From a bacterium (GTDB taxonomy: Bacteria; Myxococcota_A; UBA9160; SZUA-336): DNA of 49,032 bases. The stretch spans positions 1 to 49,032 of the forward strand of contig JAAELY010000234.1 in NCBI GenBank assembly GCA_024226335.1, given 5' to 3'. How positions within the stretch are numbered: the stretch's first letter is position 1; each line of letters opens with the position of its first letter. The position numbers and the translations under genes are program-made. The notes below the pieces were generated by a model that saw only the letters and a list, made by a program, of their open reading frames with translations, did not search any database and was not told the origin of the DNA. Positions 1-8,686 of this stretch are shown one piece after another.

Positions 1-2745
1 ACGCGCTTCCGTCCCGCAGGTGCGTCCCTGGAGCCGACGAACCTGACCGATCTGGTCACGGGGCCGGGCGCACCGATCGCGCGACCCAAGAGCCCGACCG
101 GAACCATCCTCTTTCCCAACACGCCTCCTTTCGAGCGACTCGTCGATCCCAATACCGGTGCCCCGATGCTCGCTGGTGGCACGTCGTGCACGTATCGCAC
201 GGATGCAACGGACACACGCATTGGACCGAACGGTATCGCGGGAGACACCGATGACATCTTCCCCAGTGCAGGTGACTGCCTGCTCTGGGGTCCGCCGGGT
301 GCCGATGGTCGACAGTTCCTCCGCTCCGAGGATCCGATCGCCATCGGTCACACAGCCGACCAGACCTTGTTCCACACCCTGTGTACGTTGGGCTTCGATG
401 AAGACTACGGAGTGTGCGCGGGTGATAGTTTTAACACACCGTGGACGTTCTTCCTTACTACGGACCTCCTGTCAGGCTTCGGGGCGCTCACCGGGTTGGC
501 GATACCGGGAATCGAGACGATCCGCCTTCCCCGAGCAGGCAATAATCTCATGAAGCTGGACGATGTGATCACGCTGGGTCAGTTCGCATTGGCCGATCCG
601 ACGGCACGCGACAGTGTCGTGTTTCAAAATCTGGCTGTTTCGCTGATTCCGGAGCAACAGGCGATCTACGGTTGCGGACAGCTCGAGGCCTCGGCTTGCC
701 ATTCAAATCAGCAGGTTTCCTGGGTTAACGACCCCGTGATCGAGAGCACGATCGACCGCGATCTGAGCACTCCCGGCGTGAAGCTATCTGAACTCCCCGG
801 CGGCATCGACGCGATGAACGCGGCCGGTGATGTGTGGACGTCTGAATTCGCGATGGTGAAGGCGACCCGGGCGGGTACTCTGGTCGGAACCCATCTGACA
901 GCGGCTGGTCGCCAGTTCTTGCCGGGAATCAATCTGACGCGATTCGCTGATCCGAATGGCTTGACCGGCTTTCTCGACAGGTCGCCCGCCGAGATTTCGG
1001 CGCTGAGCGAGGCCGATCTCGCGGCACTCGCGCAGTCTCGTGAGACCGACGGCTGGATCGAGGAATTCCCGTGGCGTCTGGATCCGTTCTGGGAGGCCCG
1101 TGGTGTCATCCTTTTGCAGGCTGATCCCAACGATCCGGTGAGCGGTCCTTTGAACATCTTCAACTCGACGGGCGGCGAGTACTGCGGTGAGTGGTTTGGC
1201 CCCAATCCCTTCTCCGTCGGCTGCAGCGCGCTCGAGACGATCTCGGCGAACTTCGAACGCATCCTGATCGCGCAGGAGATCGTTGGACCGGCGCGGACGT
1301 TCGACGCCTACGAGACCATCGCCGAGCTACAGGCGGCACTGGTCGGTTTTGCGGGCGGAATGACGGCAGACCCGATTTCCGGCCCCGACGGTCTGTTCGC
1401 CTACAACGCGCGCATCTTCAACGGCGAGTTCGTCGGTCGCGCGGTCAAGGATGCCGTCGTGGTCACGGCACGCAACCCGGCGGGCCGTGAACTCGATATG
1501 CCTGCAGGTGGCTATAGCGCCGACCCCGCGATCGCCCGCGACGAGGCGCGGGCTTTCGTGCTCGCTTACGACCCGGTCAATGACTGTACGAACACGGCTC
1601 TGTGCATATTGGAAGTCACCAACGCGATGGCCGAATTCGGCAATACGACGGACCGAATCGCCGCAGCCACGCCGCTTTCCTACGGTGCCAGCGACCCCAT
1701 TGGGAATTCGCTTCGCATCAACTTACTGGCCCTCGAGCTGGTGGATCCACTTGCGTTCTACGGTCTGCTGAACGACGACCCGGGTCACTATGTGGAGGTT
1801 CCGAACTCCGTCCTCGGTCTCGGAGCGGCAGGGACCACCGAGGTCCAGATCGACGCGCTCAACCTCCTGGGGAGTCAATCCTCGAGCTATACGGGTCTGG
1901 ACATAGACGGTGATGGCATCACCGATATGGATCGCGACAACGACGGCATCCACGACGGAGCCGACGATTTCACGCCGGGTCCGATGGGCGTGAACAACCC
2001 CTTCTGCGGCAGTGGCATTCCCGGCGATCTGTTCCAGGATCCGATTCAGTTCGAGCCCGCTTTCGCAGACGAGGCGCCCGGCACTGCGAAATTCGCCACC
2101 GCCTTTCCCGATGGCCTACCGCCGCGCTCGCCGGTCTTCTGTCGTTCACTGCAGAGCTGGATGCTGAGGGTCGGAGAGCAGTCGCCGGGGAACTACGGAT
2201 TCATCTGGCACGGCGGCGCGCTTCCGGCGGGCTCGGATCCGGATGCAGACGGCCGACCCGGTGATATCGACAACTGCCCCACGATCGCGAACATCGATCA
2301 AGCAGACCCGGACGGCGATGGCGTGGGTAGCGCATGCGACAACTGCATCAATATCTACAACCCGCGCATCGCGCTCGCACCGGGCAGCACACAGACCACG
2401 ACGGGCGGCCAGCCCGATGACGATGCCGACGGTCTGGGAAATGCGTGCGACGTGCAGTTCGCAGCGCGCTCAGCATCTCATACGAGCGTGGATGCCAGCG
2501 ACATCGCCTTGTTCAAGGGCGCGATCAACAAGACCGTCGATTCCGACACCTGTCCCGCGGTTGCAGACAAGGGTGGTTCGACAGCCTGCGAGCTCTACGA
2601 CGCGGACGGGAATCGTTCCGGATACATGATCGCGATCAACGGGTTCGACATCGAGGCGTTCAAGAACATGATCGGTCTCGATCCCACGCTCGAGCAGTGT
2701 TCCGCCTGCCCACTGGAATGCGAAGGCGACGCCTGCACTCCCTGA
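1..2745 (+). CDS. TSP3/dockerin-like secreted protein, 5' truncated
   Basis: The reading frame is open from base 1, so the N-terminus and any signal peptide lie outside the window; 914 residues are visible. The first two thirds match no domain I recognise. From about 1897 to 1968 there is a dense Asp run of the DGDGITDMDRDNDG type. From about 2236 to 2460 come thrombospondin type-3 motifs (DIDNCPTIANIDQADPDGDG, then CDNC), which bind calcium in the wider family. The last 90 residues hold two helix-like segments (DIALFKGAI and DIEAFKNMI) next to Asp-rich loops, resembling a dockerin duplication. The end is Cys-rich (CSACPLECEGDAC). I infer an exported, calcium-stabilised surface protein. No catalytic motif was seen. 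It converges on the next gene with a 28-base gap. Confidence 0.75.
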   Translation, partial: TRFRPAGASLEPTNLTDLVTGPGAPIARPKSPTGTILFPNTPPFERLVDPNTGAPMLAGGTSCTYRTDATDTRIGPNGIAGDTDDIFPSAGDCLLWGPPGADGRQFLRSEDPIAIGHTADQTLFHTLCTLGFDEDYGVCAGDSFNTPWTFFLTTDLLSGFGALTGLAIPGIETIRLPRAGNNLMKLDDVITLGQFALADPTARDSVVFQNLAVSLIPEQQAIYGCGQLEASACHSNQQVSWVNDPVIESTIDRDLSTPGVKLSELPGGIDAMNAAGDVWTSEFAMVKATRAGTLVGTHLTAAGRQFLPGINLTRFADPNGLTGFLDRSPAEISALSEADLAALAQSRETDGWIEEFPWRLDPFWEARGVILLQADPNDPVSGPLNIFNSTGGEYCGEWFGPNPFSVGCSALETISANFERILIAQEIVGPARTFDAYETIAELQAALVGFAGGMTADPISGPDGLFAYNARIFNGEFVGRAVKDAVVVTARNPAGRELDMPAGGYSADPAIARDEARAFVLAYDPVNDCTNTALCILEVTNAMAEFGNTTDRIAAATPLSYGASDPIGNSLRINLLALELVDPLAFYGLLNDDPGHYVEVPNSVLGLGAAGTTEVQIDALNLLGSQSSSYTGLDIDGDGITDMDRDNDGIHDGADDFTPGPMGVNNPFCGSGIPGDLFQDPIQFEPAFADEAPGTAKFATAFPDGLPPRSPVFCRSLQSWMLRVGEQSPGNYGFIWHGGALPAGSDPDADGRPGDIDNCPTIANIDQADPDGDGVGSACDNCINIYNPRIALAPGSTQTTTGGQPDDDADGLGNACDVQFAARSASHTSVDASDIALFKGAINKTVDSDTCPAVADKGGSTACELYDADGNRSGYMIAINGFDIEAFKNMIGLDPTLEQCSACPLECEGDACTP

Positions 2746-2773
2746 AACACAACATTCGCAGACTCACAGACCG

Positions 2774-3901
2774 TCAAGCACGGATTGAACAGCCCGCGAC
2801 TGCGATCACAAGGACGAGACCCAGCAGCCAGACGGGGGATAGCGTGGGAACGGGCACGGCCAGGGGATCGGCGACGATCGTAAAGTCGTCGGCCCACACG
2901 TATAGCGCCTGGCCGATCTTGCCGTCGAGCTCACGGAACTGAATTTCGCTAAAGCCCACCGGTCCCGCATCGACGATACCGAAGAACACGTGGGGCCCCA
3001 CCCATATCTTTCCGCCGTCGATCGGATTCTGGTAATCGCCGTCCAGCACGAACCCCATGTTGGCCCCGTGGATTCCCGTGAAATATCCTCCGGCGCCGAA
3101 AATGGGATTGAGGCCGGGGACGCGCTGCAAGGTGATTCCGTCGTGGTGAACACAGTGGGCAGGGGGCGTGTCCACGTCACAGGTCCCAGCCGTTCCCCAC
3201 GCGTAGCCGTGTTGCCCGTCCCAGACCCCCCACGATCCGGTGCGGTTCGCACCGGGTCCGGTCTGCACCGTATTGGGCGCGGGTGGAGTCGGAGCGGGTG
3301 GGTCGGTATGAGTGGGGTCAAAGTCGTTTGCACGCCACTCGATCCCCTGGCTGATCACGCTCAGAGAGCTGCTCGGGTGGCGCGATGCTCCCCATGTGGC
3401 GTCGTCCTCGAAGCTCTCGTCGAAACTCGGGTGACCGAGCTCTGCGATCTTGGCTCGGAAAGCCGATTCATTCCAGCAGGTAAAAACCTGCGGGCCACCC
3501 CAACATGCAGTGAGCGAAACAGTGGCTTCGACGGGCGTCGCGGGACTCGCAAGCGCTCGATAGATGAAGCTATCGCTGCCGTTGAAACTCGGTCCGGGCG
3601 AGTAGGTAAAGGAGCCATCAGATGCCAGGACGAGCGTGCCGTGGCTTGCGTCAGAGACGAGCTCGGCCGTGGCTCCGCTCTCTCCGGCGTTTTCACCATC
3701 GAGGGTGTCGTTCTCCAGAACCCCGGGCTCCTCGACAACCAGAGTCAGGCCCCAGGGGATCCCGAACTCGTCATCGTTCGCGACCAGAACCTGGGCGTCT
3801 GCCGATCCCGCGATGCCCACCCACAAGATCGCATACGCAAAGACACCGAATATTGTTGGAACCAACAGGTGTCGTCTGCGCTCGAATTTAAGGAGATCCA
3901 C
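2774..3901 (-). CDS. Secreted Ig-like repeat protein with IPTL-CTERM-like tail
   Basis: This 375-residue protein starts with GTG. Residues 1-36 form a signal peptide (RRR, then a hydrophobic stretch, then GSADA). Residues 40-130 resemble a bacterial Ig-like/cadherin-like repeat (VLENDT, then DGSFTYSP, then GSDSFIYRA). The middle is Gly, Trp and Pro rich with a few Cys and no recognised catalytic motif. The C-terminus reads PVPTLSPVWLLGLVLVIAVA followed by Gly-Cys and a short basic end. That is the layout of IPTL-CTERM sorting signals (I/VPTLS, one membrane span, short basic tail), although the basic cluster is weak. It probably passes through an exosortase-type sorting route. It is transcribed in the same direction as the EamA gene upstream but looks unrelated. 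Confidence 0.7.
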   Translation of the reverse strand: MDLLKFERRRHLLVPTIFGVFAYAILWVGIAGSADAQVLVANDDEFGIPWGLTLVVEEPGVLENDTLDGENAGESGATAELVSDASHGTLVLASDGSFTYSPGPSFNGSDSFIYRALASPATPVEATVSLTACWGGPQVFTCWNESAFRAKIAELGHPSFDESFEDDATWGASRHPSSSLSVISQGIEWRANDFDPTHTDPPAPTPPAPNTVQTGPGANRTGSWGVWDGQHGYAWGTAGTCDVDTPPAHCVHHDGITLQRVPGLNPIFGAGGYFTGIHGANMGFVLDGDYQNPIDGGKIWVGPHVFFGIVDAGPVGFSEIQFRELDGKIGQALYVWADDFTIVADPLAVPVPTLSPVWLLGLVLVIAVAGCSIRA

Positions 3902-3930
3902 TTCAGTTGAGTCCGGTATCCGTCATATCG

Positions 3931-3952
3931 ACACTCTGACATGCTCGAGTGT
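3931..3952. repeat. Short inverted repeat upstream of the IPTL-CTERM-like gene
   Basis: The arms ACACTC and GAGTGT are separated by ten bases and sit about 30 bases upstream of the minus-strand start at 3901. This could be an operator half-site pair or a weak hairpin. There is no T-run, so it is not a convincing terminator for the EamA gene. Confidence 0.25.
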
Positions 3953-3971
3953 ATTTGCATAGGTCCTGCAA

Positions 3972-4877
3972 CTAGCCCGTTGCGACCAGCGTCAACCCGA
4001 CGAAGGTGAACGCGACCCCGGTCCACTTGGGTGTACTCGAGGCTTCTCCGAGCAGGCGAATGCCTACGAGCGCTCCCAGTGGCACGCTGATCTGTCGCAG
4101 TCCCACCACGTAACTGACGTCATCCGCGTAGGCCATGGCCGTCAGAACCAGCGTATACGAGGCGTAGATGCCGCATCCCGTAAATGCGGCGGCGATTTTG
4201 TGCTCGCTCAAGACTTCTCGAAGTGCCACTCGCTCCTCCCTGCGGATTGCGACCCAGAATCCGAGGAAAATCGAAGCCGTCAGTGCTTCCATCGGCGCGT
4301 AGAACATGACCGCGTGAACCGCGCTCATCGAGAGATCGGGCGTCTCGCGCAACAAGCGCAGGCCGTGATCGTCGAGCAATGAGTAGGTAGCCGTACCCAT
4401 TGCAGCGAGTAACGCGAAACCGGCACAGGCATTTCGGAAATTGTTCCAGTTCAGATCCGAAAAGCGCTGAAGCGGCAGGATCACACCCCCGCACACGATC
4501 CCCGCGATTCCGATCATGCACTGGGTGCTGATCTGGTCCGAACGCCCGAGCAAGAGGGACACCAACACCACGAATACCGGAGGGGCCGAGCGCGCGATCG
4601 GATACGCGATGGACAGATCTCCGACACGATAGGCGGAAGCGAGATTCGCGTAGTAGAAGGCCTGCGCAAACCCGGCGCCGACCAGAATCCAGACGATGAT
4701 TCCGGGGATGCGCGGCAGTTCGAAAAAGAGCAGGAAAAGCAGAAGGAGACAAAACCCGCCGAAGCTATTGGCTACCAGCAAGAAGCCCGCCGATGGATTT
4801 CGTTGCTTGCCGAGCGCGTTCCAGCTCACGTGCAGGATCGCCGATGCAAGAATGAGTAGAACCGCGTAGCTGGTCAT
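3972..4877 (-). CDS. EamA/DMT family transporter
   Basis: A 301-residue hydrophobic protein with about ten predicted membrane spans, the usual size and layout of the drug/metabolite transporter superfamily (two repeats of five helices). Family-like features are the N-terminal helix with SWNALGK, YYANLASAYRVGDLSIAYPI closing the first repeat, and VVGLRQISVPLGALVGI plus GVAFTFVGL in the second. The ATG at 4877 has a strong ribosome site (GAGGAAGGA) upstream. The substrate cannot be read from sequence. Members export amino acids, nucleosides or small metabolites across the inner membrane. Confidence 0.88.
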   Translation of the reverse strand: MTSYAVLLILASAILHVSWNALGKQRNPSAGFLLVANSFGGFCLLLLFLLFFELPRIPGIIVWILVGAGFAQAFYYANLASAYRVGDLSIAYPIARSAPPVFVVLVSLLLGRSDQISTQCMIGIAGIVCGGVILPLQRFSDLNWNNFRNACAGFALLAAMGTATYSLLDDHGLRLLRETPDLSMSAVHAVMFYAPMEALTASIFLGFWVAIRREERVALREVLSEHKIAAAFTGCGIYASYTLVLTAMAYADDVSYVVGLRQISVPLGALVGIRLLGEASSTPKWTGVAFTFVGLTLVATG

Positions 4878-4949
4878 CGCGGTCCTTCCTCGGGTCGATT
4901 ACTCCGTTTCGACGCTATTCGACGGTATCACAACTCGGCCAGCGCGGGT

Positions 4950-5720
4950 TCAAGCCAGTGCGATGAACCAGCACAGCGAAAGCACAGCGAGTGAGCCGAT
5001 GCCAAGAGCGGCTTGTCCGGGCGCGGCGACGATCTTCGGCACTCCGTAACCCCAGGCGATTCCGAGTGCGCTACCGGAGGCCAGGCCGAACAGATGAGCG
5101 CTCACATCCGTGTTCTCGCCGCCGGTTCCCAGCATGGCCAGCAATCCGAGTCCCCCAGCAAGTGGAATCCACGCGCGACCTCGTCGCAATGGGAGTTCGC
5201 GTCGGTAGACGAAGGCCATTCCCGACAATACGCCGATCGACCCGAACAACGCGGTCGACGCTCCCACAGAAACATGCGGACCCGACTGAGCCCATGCGTT
5301 GATCCAGTTGCCCAGAGCACCCGATGTCAGCGTCAGGCTCAGACCGGGTCCAGGTCCGATCCAGCGACACAGCGCGGTGACGAAGATCACGCACGAAGCC
5401 GTGTTTCCGAGCAGGTGGGGCAGGCCGGAATGCAGGGTGAGCGCCGTGACGACGCGCCACACCTCGCCCGACAGGATCAGGAAAGAGTGGGCTCTGCCTT
5501 CCTCGTACCAGGTCGGGCCGGTTTCGTTGACCAGAATGTGAAACAACACGAGTCCGAGCGCCGTGATGAAACCGGCATTGCTCGGGCCGTGTTCGACCAG
5601 CTTGGGCTGGGGCCTGGCTCTTTCCGCGTTCTCGCGGTCGTAGCTGTCGAGAGCCCAGGATGCGCGTTCGACGTCGGCGTCTTCGATCCAGAGCAACCAG
5701 CCTTCCTCAGCCCGGCGCAC
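4950..5720 (-). CDS. Rhomboid family intramembrane serine protease
   Basis: Counting from the GTG at 5720, the rhomboid catalytic motif GASTALFG lies at residues 153-160 (Ser155), the partner His is in SAHLFG (His209), and HSGLPHLLGN at 97-106 matches the HxxxHxxxN oxyanion motif. Six or seven membrane spans follow a cytosolic N-terminal region, so it should cleave membrane proteins in the inner membrane. The GTG at 5720 has no ribosome site. Frame-consistent codons upstream encode a plausible extension (DAWALVLASQRISHG) that blends into the cytosolic domain. This extension is open back to a CTG at 5804 that overlaps the stop of the phospholipase-D-like gene as CTGA. The true protein is therefore probably about 284 residues; I give the conservative start. 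Confidence 0.88.
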   Translation of the reverse strand: MRRAEEGWLLWIEDADVERASWALDSYDRENAERARPQPKLVEHGPSNAGFITALGLVLFHILVNETGPTWYEEGRAHSFLILSGEVWRVVTALTLHSGLPHLLGNTASCVIFVTALCRWIGPGPGLSLTLTSGALGNWINAWAQSGPHVSVGASTALFGSIGVLSGMAFVYRRELPLRRGRAWIPLAGGLGLLAMLGTGGENTDVSAHLFGLASGSALGIAWGYGVPKIVAAPGQAALGIGSLAVLSLCWFIALA

Positions 5721-5800
5721 GCCGTGTGAGATGCGCTGCGAAGCAAGGACGAGCGCCCACGCGTCGACATCTCGTCGTCGCTGGCTGCTGCGGATCGGTC

Positions 5801-7183
5801 TCAGCGCCCGTACTCGACCGGGTCGATTTCGAATACCAGTCCCTCGAGTCGCTCTCCGGAAGCGCGTCGCGCCGCGTTCTTGCGGGCCACATCGCGAAAC
5901 AACGCGAAAGCACCCCGGTCATCAAGGTGTGAGACGTCGCGACCGGTGTGTTCCTGGAAGAGTTCATTGCGCAGACTGCGAACCGTCGGCTCATGCCAGA
6001 ACGATGCGTTCAACTCGGTATCTCCGTGGAAGGACCGCTCGGCCACGTTGGTCGACCCGATCGTCGCCCAGCCATCGTCAACCAGAGCAATCTTCGCGTG
6101 CACGTAGATATCGCCGTAGCTCTGGGGTCCCGCATGCGACGCGATGCCTGCGAGTACGAAGTGGGGGTGCTCCTTCAGTCGACCCACGAGGTCGAAGAAG
6201 GGCTGGAGCTTGGGATTCTTGAGCGCGCGCACATACTCGGAATGGGCGTTTCCCGGCACCAGGAAGGCGACCTCGACACCGCGCTCGAGTGCGGCGTGCA
6301 ACTGCCCGACGATCCCGGGCGAGCCGATCGCCTGGTCCTCGATGTAGATGGTGCGCTTCGCGGCCGAGAGCGCCGCGTGGTACTGATCGAGGATGCTCCT
6401 CTCGCCCTCGTGGATCGGATGTGGGTCCGCACCCGGTGACGGCTGTGTATTCCGGTAGCGGTCCTTGGAAACGGTGCGCGTGATCTGTACCGGGATCTCA
6501 CCGGCGACCGCCGAGATCTCCACCGGGAACTCCAGGTTTCCACCGTCGCCTTCAGGGGGCCAGAATCCATCTTCCGCCTGGTGTTCAGACGCTTCGTTCC
6601 AGCGCTGGACGAAGTTGTGGTGCACGTCCGTGCCCGAGGGGCCGCGAACTTCTACGTACACGTCGTGGATGTTGCCGCCGTCTCGGTGCGGATGCCCGCT
6701 GGCCACTACCGAGGACTGTCCCAGATTGATTCCACCCACGAAGGCGATCTCGCTCGGTCGGCCCGCGTCGACCAGCCAGCTCTTCTGGTGGTGACAGAGT
6801 TTCTCGGGGAGATAGTCCCATCTGGCCAGGAAGCGCGCACCGCGCTCTGCCAACCACTCGCGCTCTTCGGCGGTGCCCGAGAAGTGCTCTCCCGGTGTTT
6901 CTTCTTCGAGTTCAGGGGAGCGCCAGAACAGCACCCGTACATCCACACCGCGTTTGACGGCTGCGTCGAGTACGTCGAAGAATCCTCCGCGACCTCCGGG
7001 CATCTGCACGTCGCGGTCGATGAACGCGACGGTGATCCACGCGCTCGATTGCGCCGATTCGACGGCCTCGCAGATGCGGCCGAATGCAGGCTCGCCGTCG
7101 ACCAATGGCCGGACTGTGTTTCCCGAGCGAATCGGATAAGTTCCCGAGCGCACGAATGGGATGTAATCGGCGTGGCGTTCCAT
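5801..7183 (-). CDS. Phospholipase D-like protein (cardiolipin synthase type)
   Basis: A 460-residue protein with two HKD motifs: H132-x-K134-x4-D139 in HHQKSWLVD followed by GGINLG, and H362-x-K364-x4-D369 in VHAKIALVDD followed by GSTN. Two such half-sites make the single active site of the PLD superfamily, which hydrolyses or transfers phosphodiesters; bacterial relatives include cardiolipin synthases. No clear N-terminal membrane span is visible, unlike typical ClsA, so a soluble or peripheral PLD-like transphosphatidylase fits better. The ATG at 7183 has a near-ideal ribosome site (CCGGAGGA). The rhomboid gene follows with no gap. Confidence 0.9.
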   Translation of the reverse strand: MERHADYIPFVRSGTYPIRSGNTVRPLVDGEPAFGRICEAVESAQSSAWITVAFIDRDVQMPGGRGGFFDVLDAAVKRGVDVRVLFWRSPELEEETPGEHFSGTAEEREWLAERGARFLARWDYLPEKLCHHQKSWLVDAGRPSEIAFVGGINLGQSSVVASGHPHRDGGNIHDVYVEVRGPSGTDVHHNFVQRWNEASEHQAEDGFWPPEGDGGNLEFPVEISAVAGEIPVQITRTVSKDRYRNTQPSPGADPHPIHEGERSILDQYHAALSAAKRTIYIEDQAIGSPGIVGQLHAALERGVEVAFLVPGNAHSEYVRALKNPKLQPFFDLVGRLKEHPHFVLAGIASHAGPQSYGDIYVHAKIALVDDGWATIGSTNVAERSFHGDTELNASFWHEPTVRSLRNELFQEHTGRDVSHLDDRGAFALFRDVARKNAARRASGERLEGLVFEIDPVEYGR

Positions 7184-7241
7184 GAGTCCTCCGGGATCGG
7201 CGTGGAAGGCCGATTCTACCCCCAGTCAGTGAGAACTATAC

Positions 7242-7748
7242 ATGAGCGACGTCCAGATCCGACCTGCAAGGGCCGAAGATCTTCCGCAGCTGACCGAGAT
7301 CTACAACCACTATGTGCTCGAAACGCCGATCACTTTCGACATCGAGCCGTTTAGCGTCGAGCAGCGCGCAGTCTGGCTGGAACAGTTCGCCGAAACCGGA
7401 CGTTTCCGCCTGTGGGTGGCCGAAGAAGCAAGCCGGATTCTCGGCTACGCGGGATCGATGCGCTTCCGCCCGAAGGCGGCCTACGATGTCTCGGTCGAAG
7501 TCACCGTGTATCTGCGCCCCGATGTTCAGACCCGAGGACTCGGAACGGGTCTCTATCGCGCATTATTCGACTCCCTATCGGGCCAGGATGTGCATCGGGC
7601 CTACGCGGGCGTGACGCTGCCCAACCAGGCGTCACTCGCGCTACACGAACGCTTCGGATTTCGCGCGGCTGGCTTCTATGACGAGGTCGGCAGGAAGTTC
7701 GGGCGCTACTGGAGCGTGCAGTGGCTGGAAAAGAAGTTCGACGGCTAG
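7242..7748 (+). CDS. GNAT N-acetyltransferase, phosphinothricin acetyltransferase-like
   Basis: A 168-residue protein close to the Pat/Bar/YncA group of GNAT enzymes. It has the N-terminal IRPARAEDLPQLTEIYNHYV and TPITFD signature, the acetyl-CoA loop VYLRPDVQTRGLGTGLYRAL (a variant of the Q/RxxGxG/A motif), and the C-terminal NQASLALHERFGF with a conserved Asn. Members acetylate small amines such as methionine sulfone or phosphinothricin using acetyl-CoA. The exact substrate cannot be inferred. Its stop codon shares bases with the convergent lipoprotein gene: the palindrome CTAG at 7745-7748 provides both stops. Confidence 0.88.
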   Translation: MSDVQIRPARAEDLPQLTEIYNHYVLETPITFDIEPFSVEQRAVWLEQFAETGRFRLWVAEEASRILGYAGSMRFRPKAAYDVSVEVTVYLRPDVQTRGLGTGLYRALFDSLSGQDVHRAYAGVTLPNQASLALHERFGFRAAGFYDEVGRKFGRYWSVQWLEKKFDG

Positions 7749-8185
7749 TCGGTCGGGTTTCCGGGATGACGCTCGTAGTGTTCGAGGGTGGGGAGGTCGT
7801 CGGCGACGTTCTCAAGTCCGCCAATCTCCTCGGCGGTGTGCTCGCTGAGTTGGCAGATCCGCACGCGAGAGTCGTAATCAAAGGACCGGCACGCGAAGTC
7901 TTTCGAAACCCTACAGGCGAGTGCGCACTCGACCAGCGAAACCCCGTCGAGCTTTTCTTGTGTGTGTCCCTGCACGCTGGCTCCCCGCACCCGGCGGAAA
8001 CCTCCCGGCATGACTGGAAAGGCGTCGAGAATCGCTCCGGCGCCGACTGCTGGCAGCTGACCTGCAATCGGGGGGATCGGGTCCGCAGGTCTACCCGCAG
8101 GCGGGCGAGCAGTGCAGCCCATCTGCCATGCGCAGATGATTACCAAGAGCATCAGGTTTCCGAAGCCGGGCCCGCCGTTCCGCAT
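7745..8185 (-). CDS. Lipoprotein with PAN/Apple-like domain
   Basis: I start at the ATG at 8185 because a strong ribosome site (AGGGAGG) lies five bases upstream; the frame is open further back to a TTG at 8266. The 146-residue product opens with MRNGGPGFGNLMLLVIICAW and a lipobox-like MGC (Cys24), indicating a lipoprotein. Residues 70-125 carry a PAN-type Cys pattern (LVECALACRVSKDFACRSF, then YDSRVRICQL), a fold used for protein or carbohydrate binding. No enzymatic motif is present. An eleven-G homopolymer lies 46 bases upstream of the start. Confidence 0.72.
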   Translation of the reverse strand: MRNGGPGFGNLMLLVIICAWQMGCTARPPAGRPADPIPPIAGQLPAVGAGAILDAFPVMPGGFRRVRGASVQGHTQEKLDGVSLVECALACRVSKDFACRSFDYDSRVRICQLSEHTAEEIGGLENVADDLPTLEHYERHPGNPTD

Positions 8186-8230
8186 GATCGCCTCCCTGCA
8201 ACAACGATCATACGCCTCTGACTCAGTGTT

Positions 8231-8241
8231 GGGGGGGGGGG
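8231..8241. repeat. G11 homopolymer upstream of the PAN lipoprotein gene
   Basis: Eleven consecutive G on the plus strand, i.e. C11 in the presumed promoter/leader of the minus-strand lipoprotein gene. Long G/C tracts can slip and alter promoter spacing, but they are also typical sites of sequencing error. Confidence 0.6.
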
Positions 8242-8345
8242 TGCGCAGTTCACGCGCAAACAACACGCAGTTCCCGAGGTCCCACTGTCAAGTGCGACAC
8301 GGCGAGGGCCGATGGATGGAAGGTCCCTCATCTGGAGCTCTCCCC

Positions 8346-8633
8346 ATGCAGCCCGAAGAGAAAAGCCCGGACGATTCTCGAGACGCGCACCGTTTTGTGT
8401 CGCGTGTTTCGGTGAAGTTATGCGCTGGCGGCAAGGAAGTCGAAGCCGTGATCACCGACATCTCCTCGGCGGGGGCGCGGGTCGAAACGACCCTGCCTGT
8501 CGAACCGGGAGCGATCGTGAAGATCCACTACCAGATGCCCGGTCGGCAATCCCAGAATCTTCTGGTCGGCGAAATGGTCCGCTCGACCCCCGGCGGTTTC
8601 GCGATTCGCTTCCTGCCAGACGAGCAGCAGTAG
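8346..8633 (+). CDS. PilZ domain protein (cyclic di-GMP effector)
   Basis: A 95-residue single-domain PilZ protein. The RxxxR motif (RFVSR at about residues 17-21) and the D/NxSxxG motif (DISSAG) needed to bind cyclic di-GMP are both present, followed by the expected beta-barrel strands. It should act in the cytosol as a c-di-GMP-responsive adaptor; the partner is unknown. The start is the ATG at 8346, preceded by GGAG at good spacing. The frame is open upstream, but the extra residues are low-complexity and have no ribosome site. Confidence 0.85.
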   Translation: MQPEEKSPDDSRDAHRFVSRVSVKLCAGGKEVEAVITDISSAGARVETTLPVEPGAIVKIHYQMPGRQSQNLLVGEMVRSTPGGFAIRFLPDEQQ

Positions 8634-8686
8634 CCGCCAGGAAGCACCGGAATTCGGTCCAACCCGGTCGCGGGAGCCGCCAGTCC

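Noticed and set aside
1-2745. Cellulosome-type dockerin protein
   Set aside because: The dockerin resemblance is limited to two weak helix/loop repeats and no cohesin or glycosidase domain is present in the visible part.
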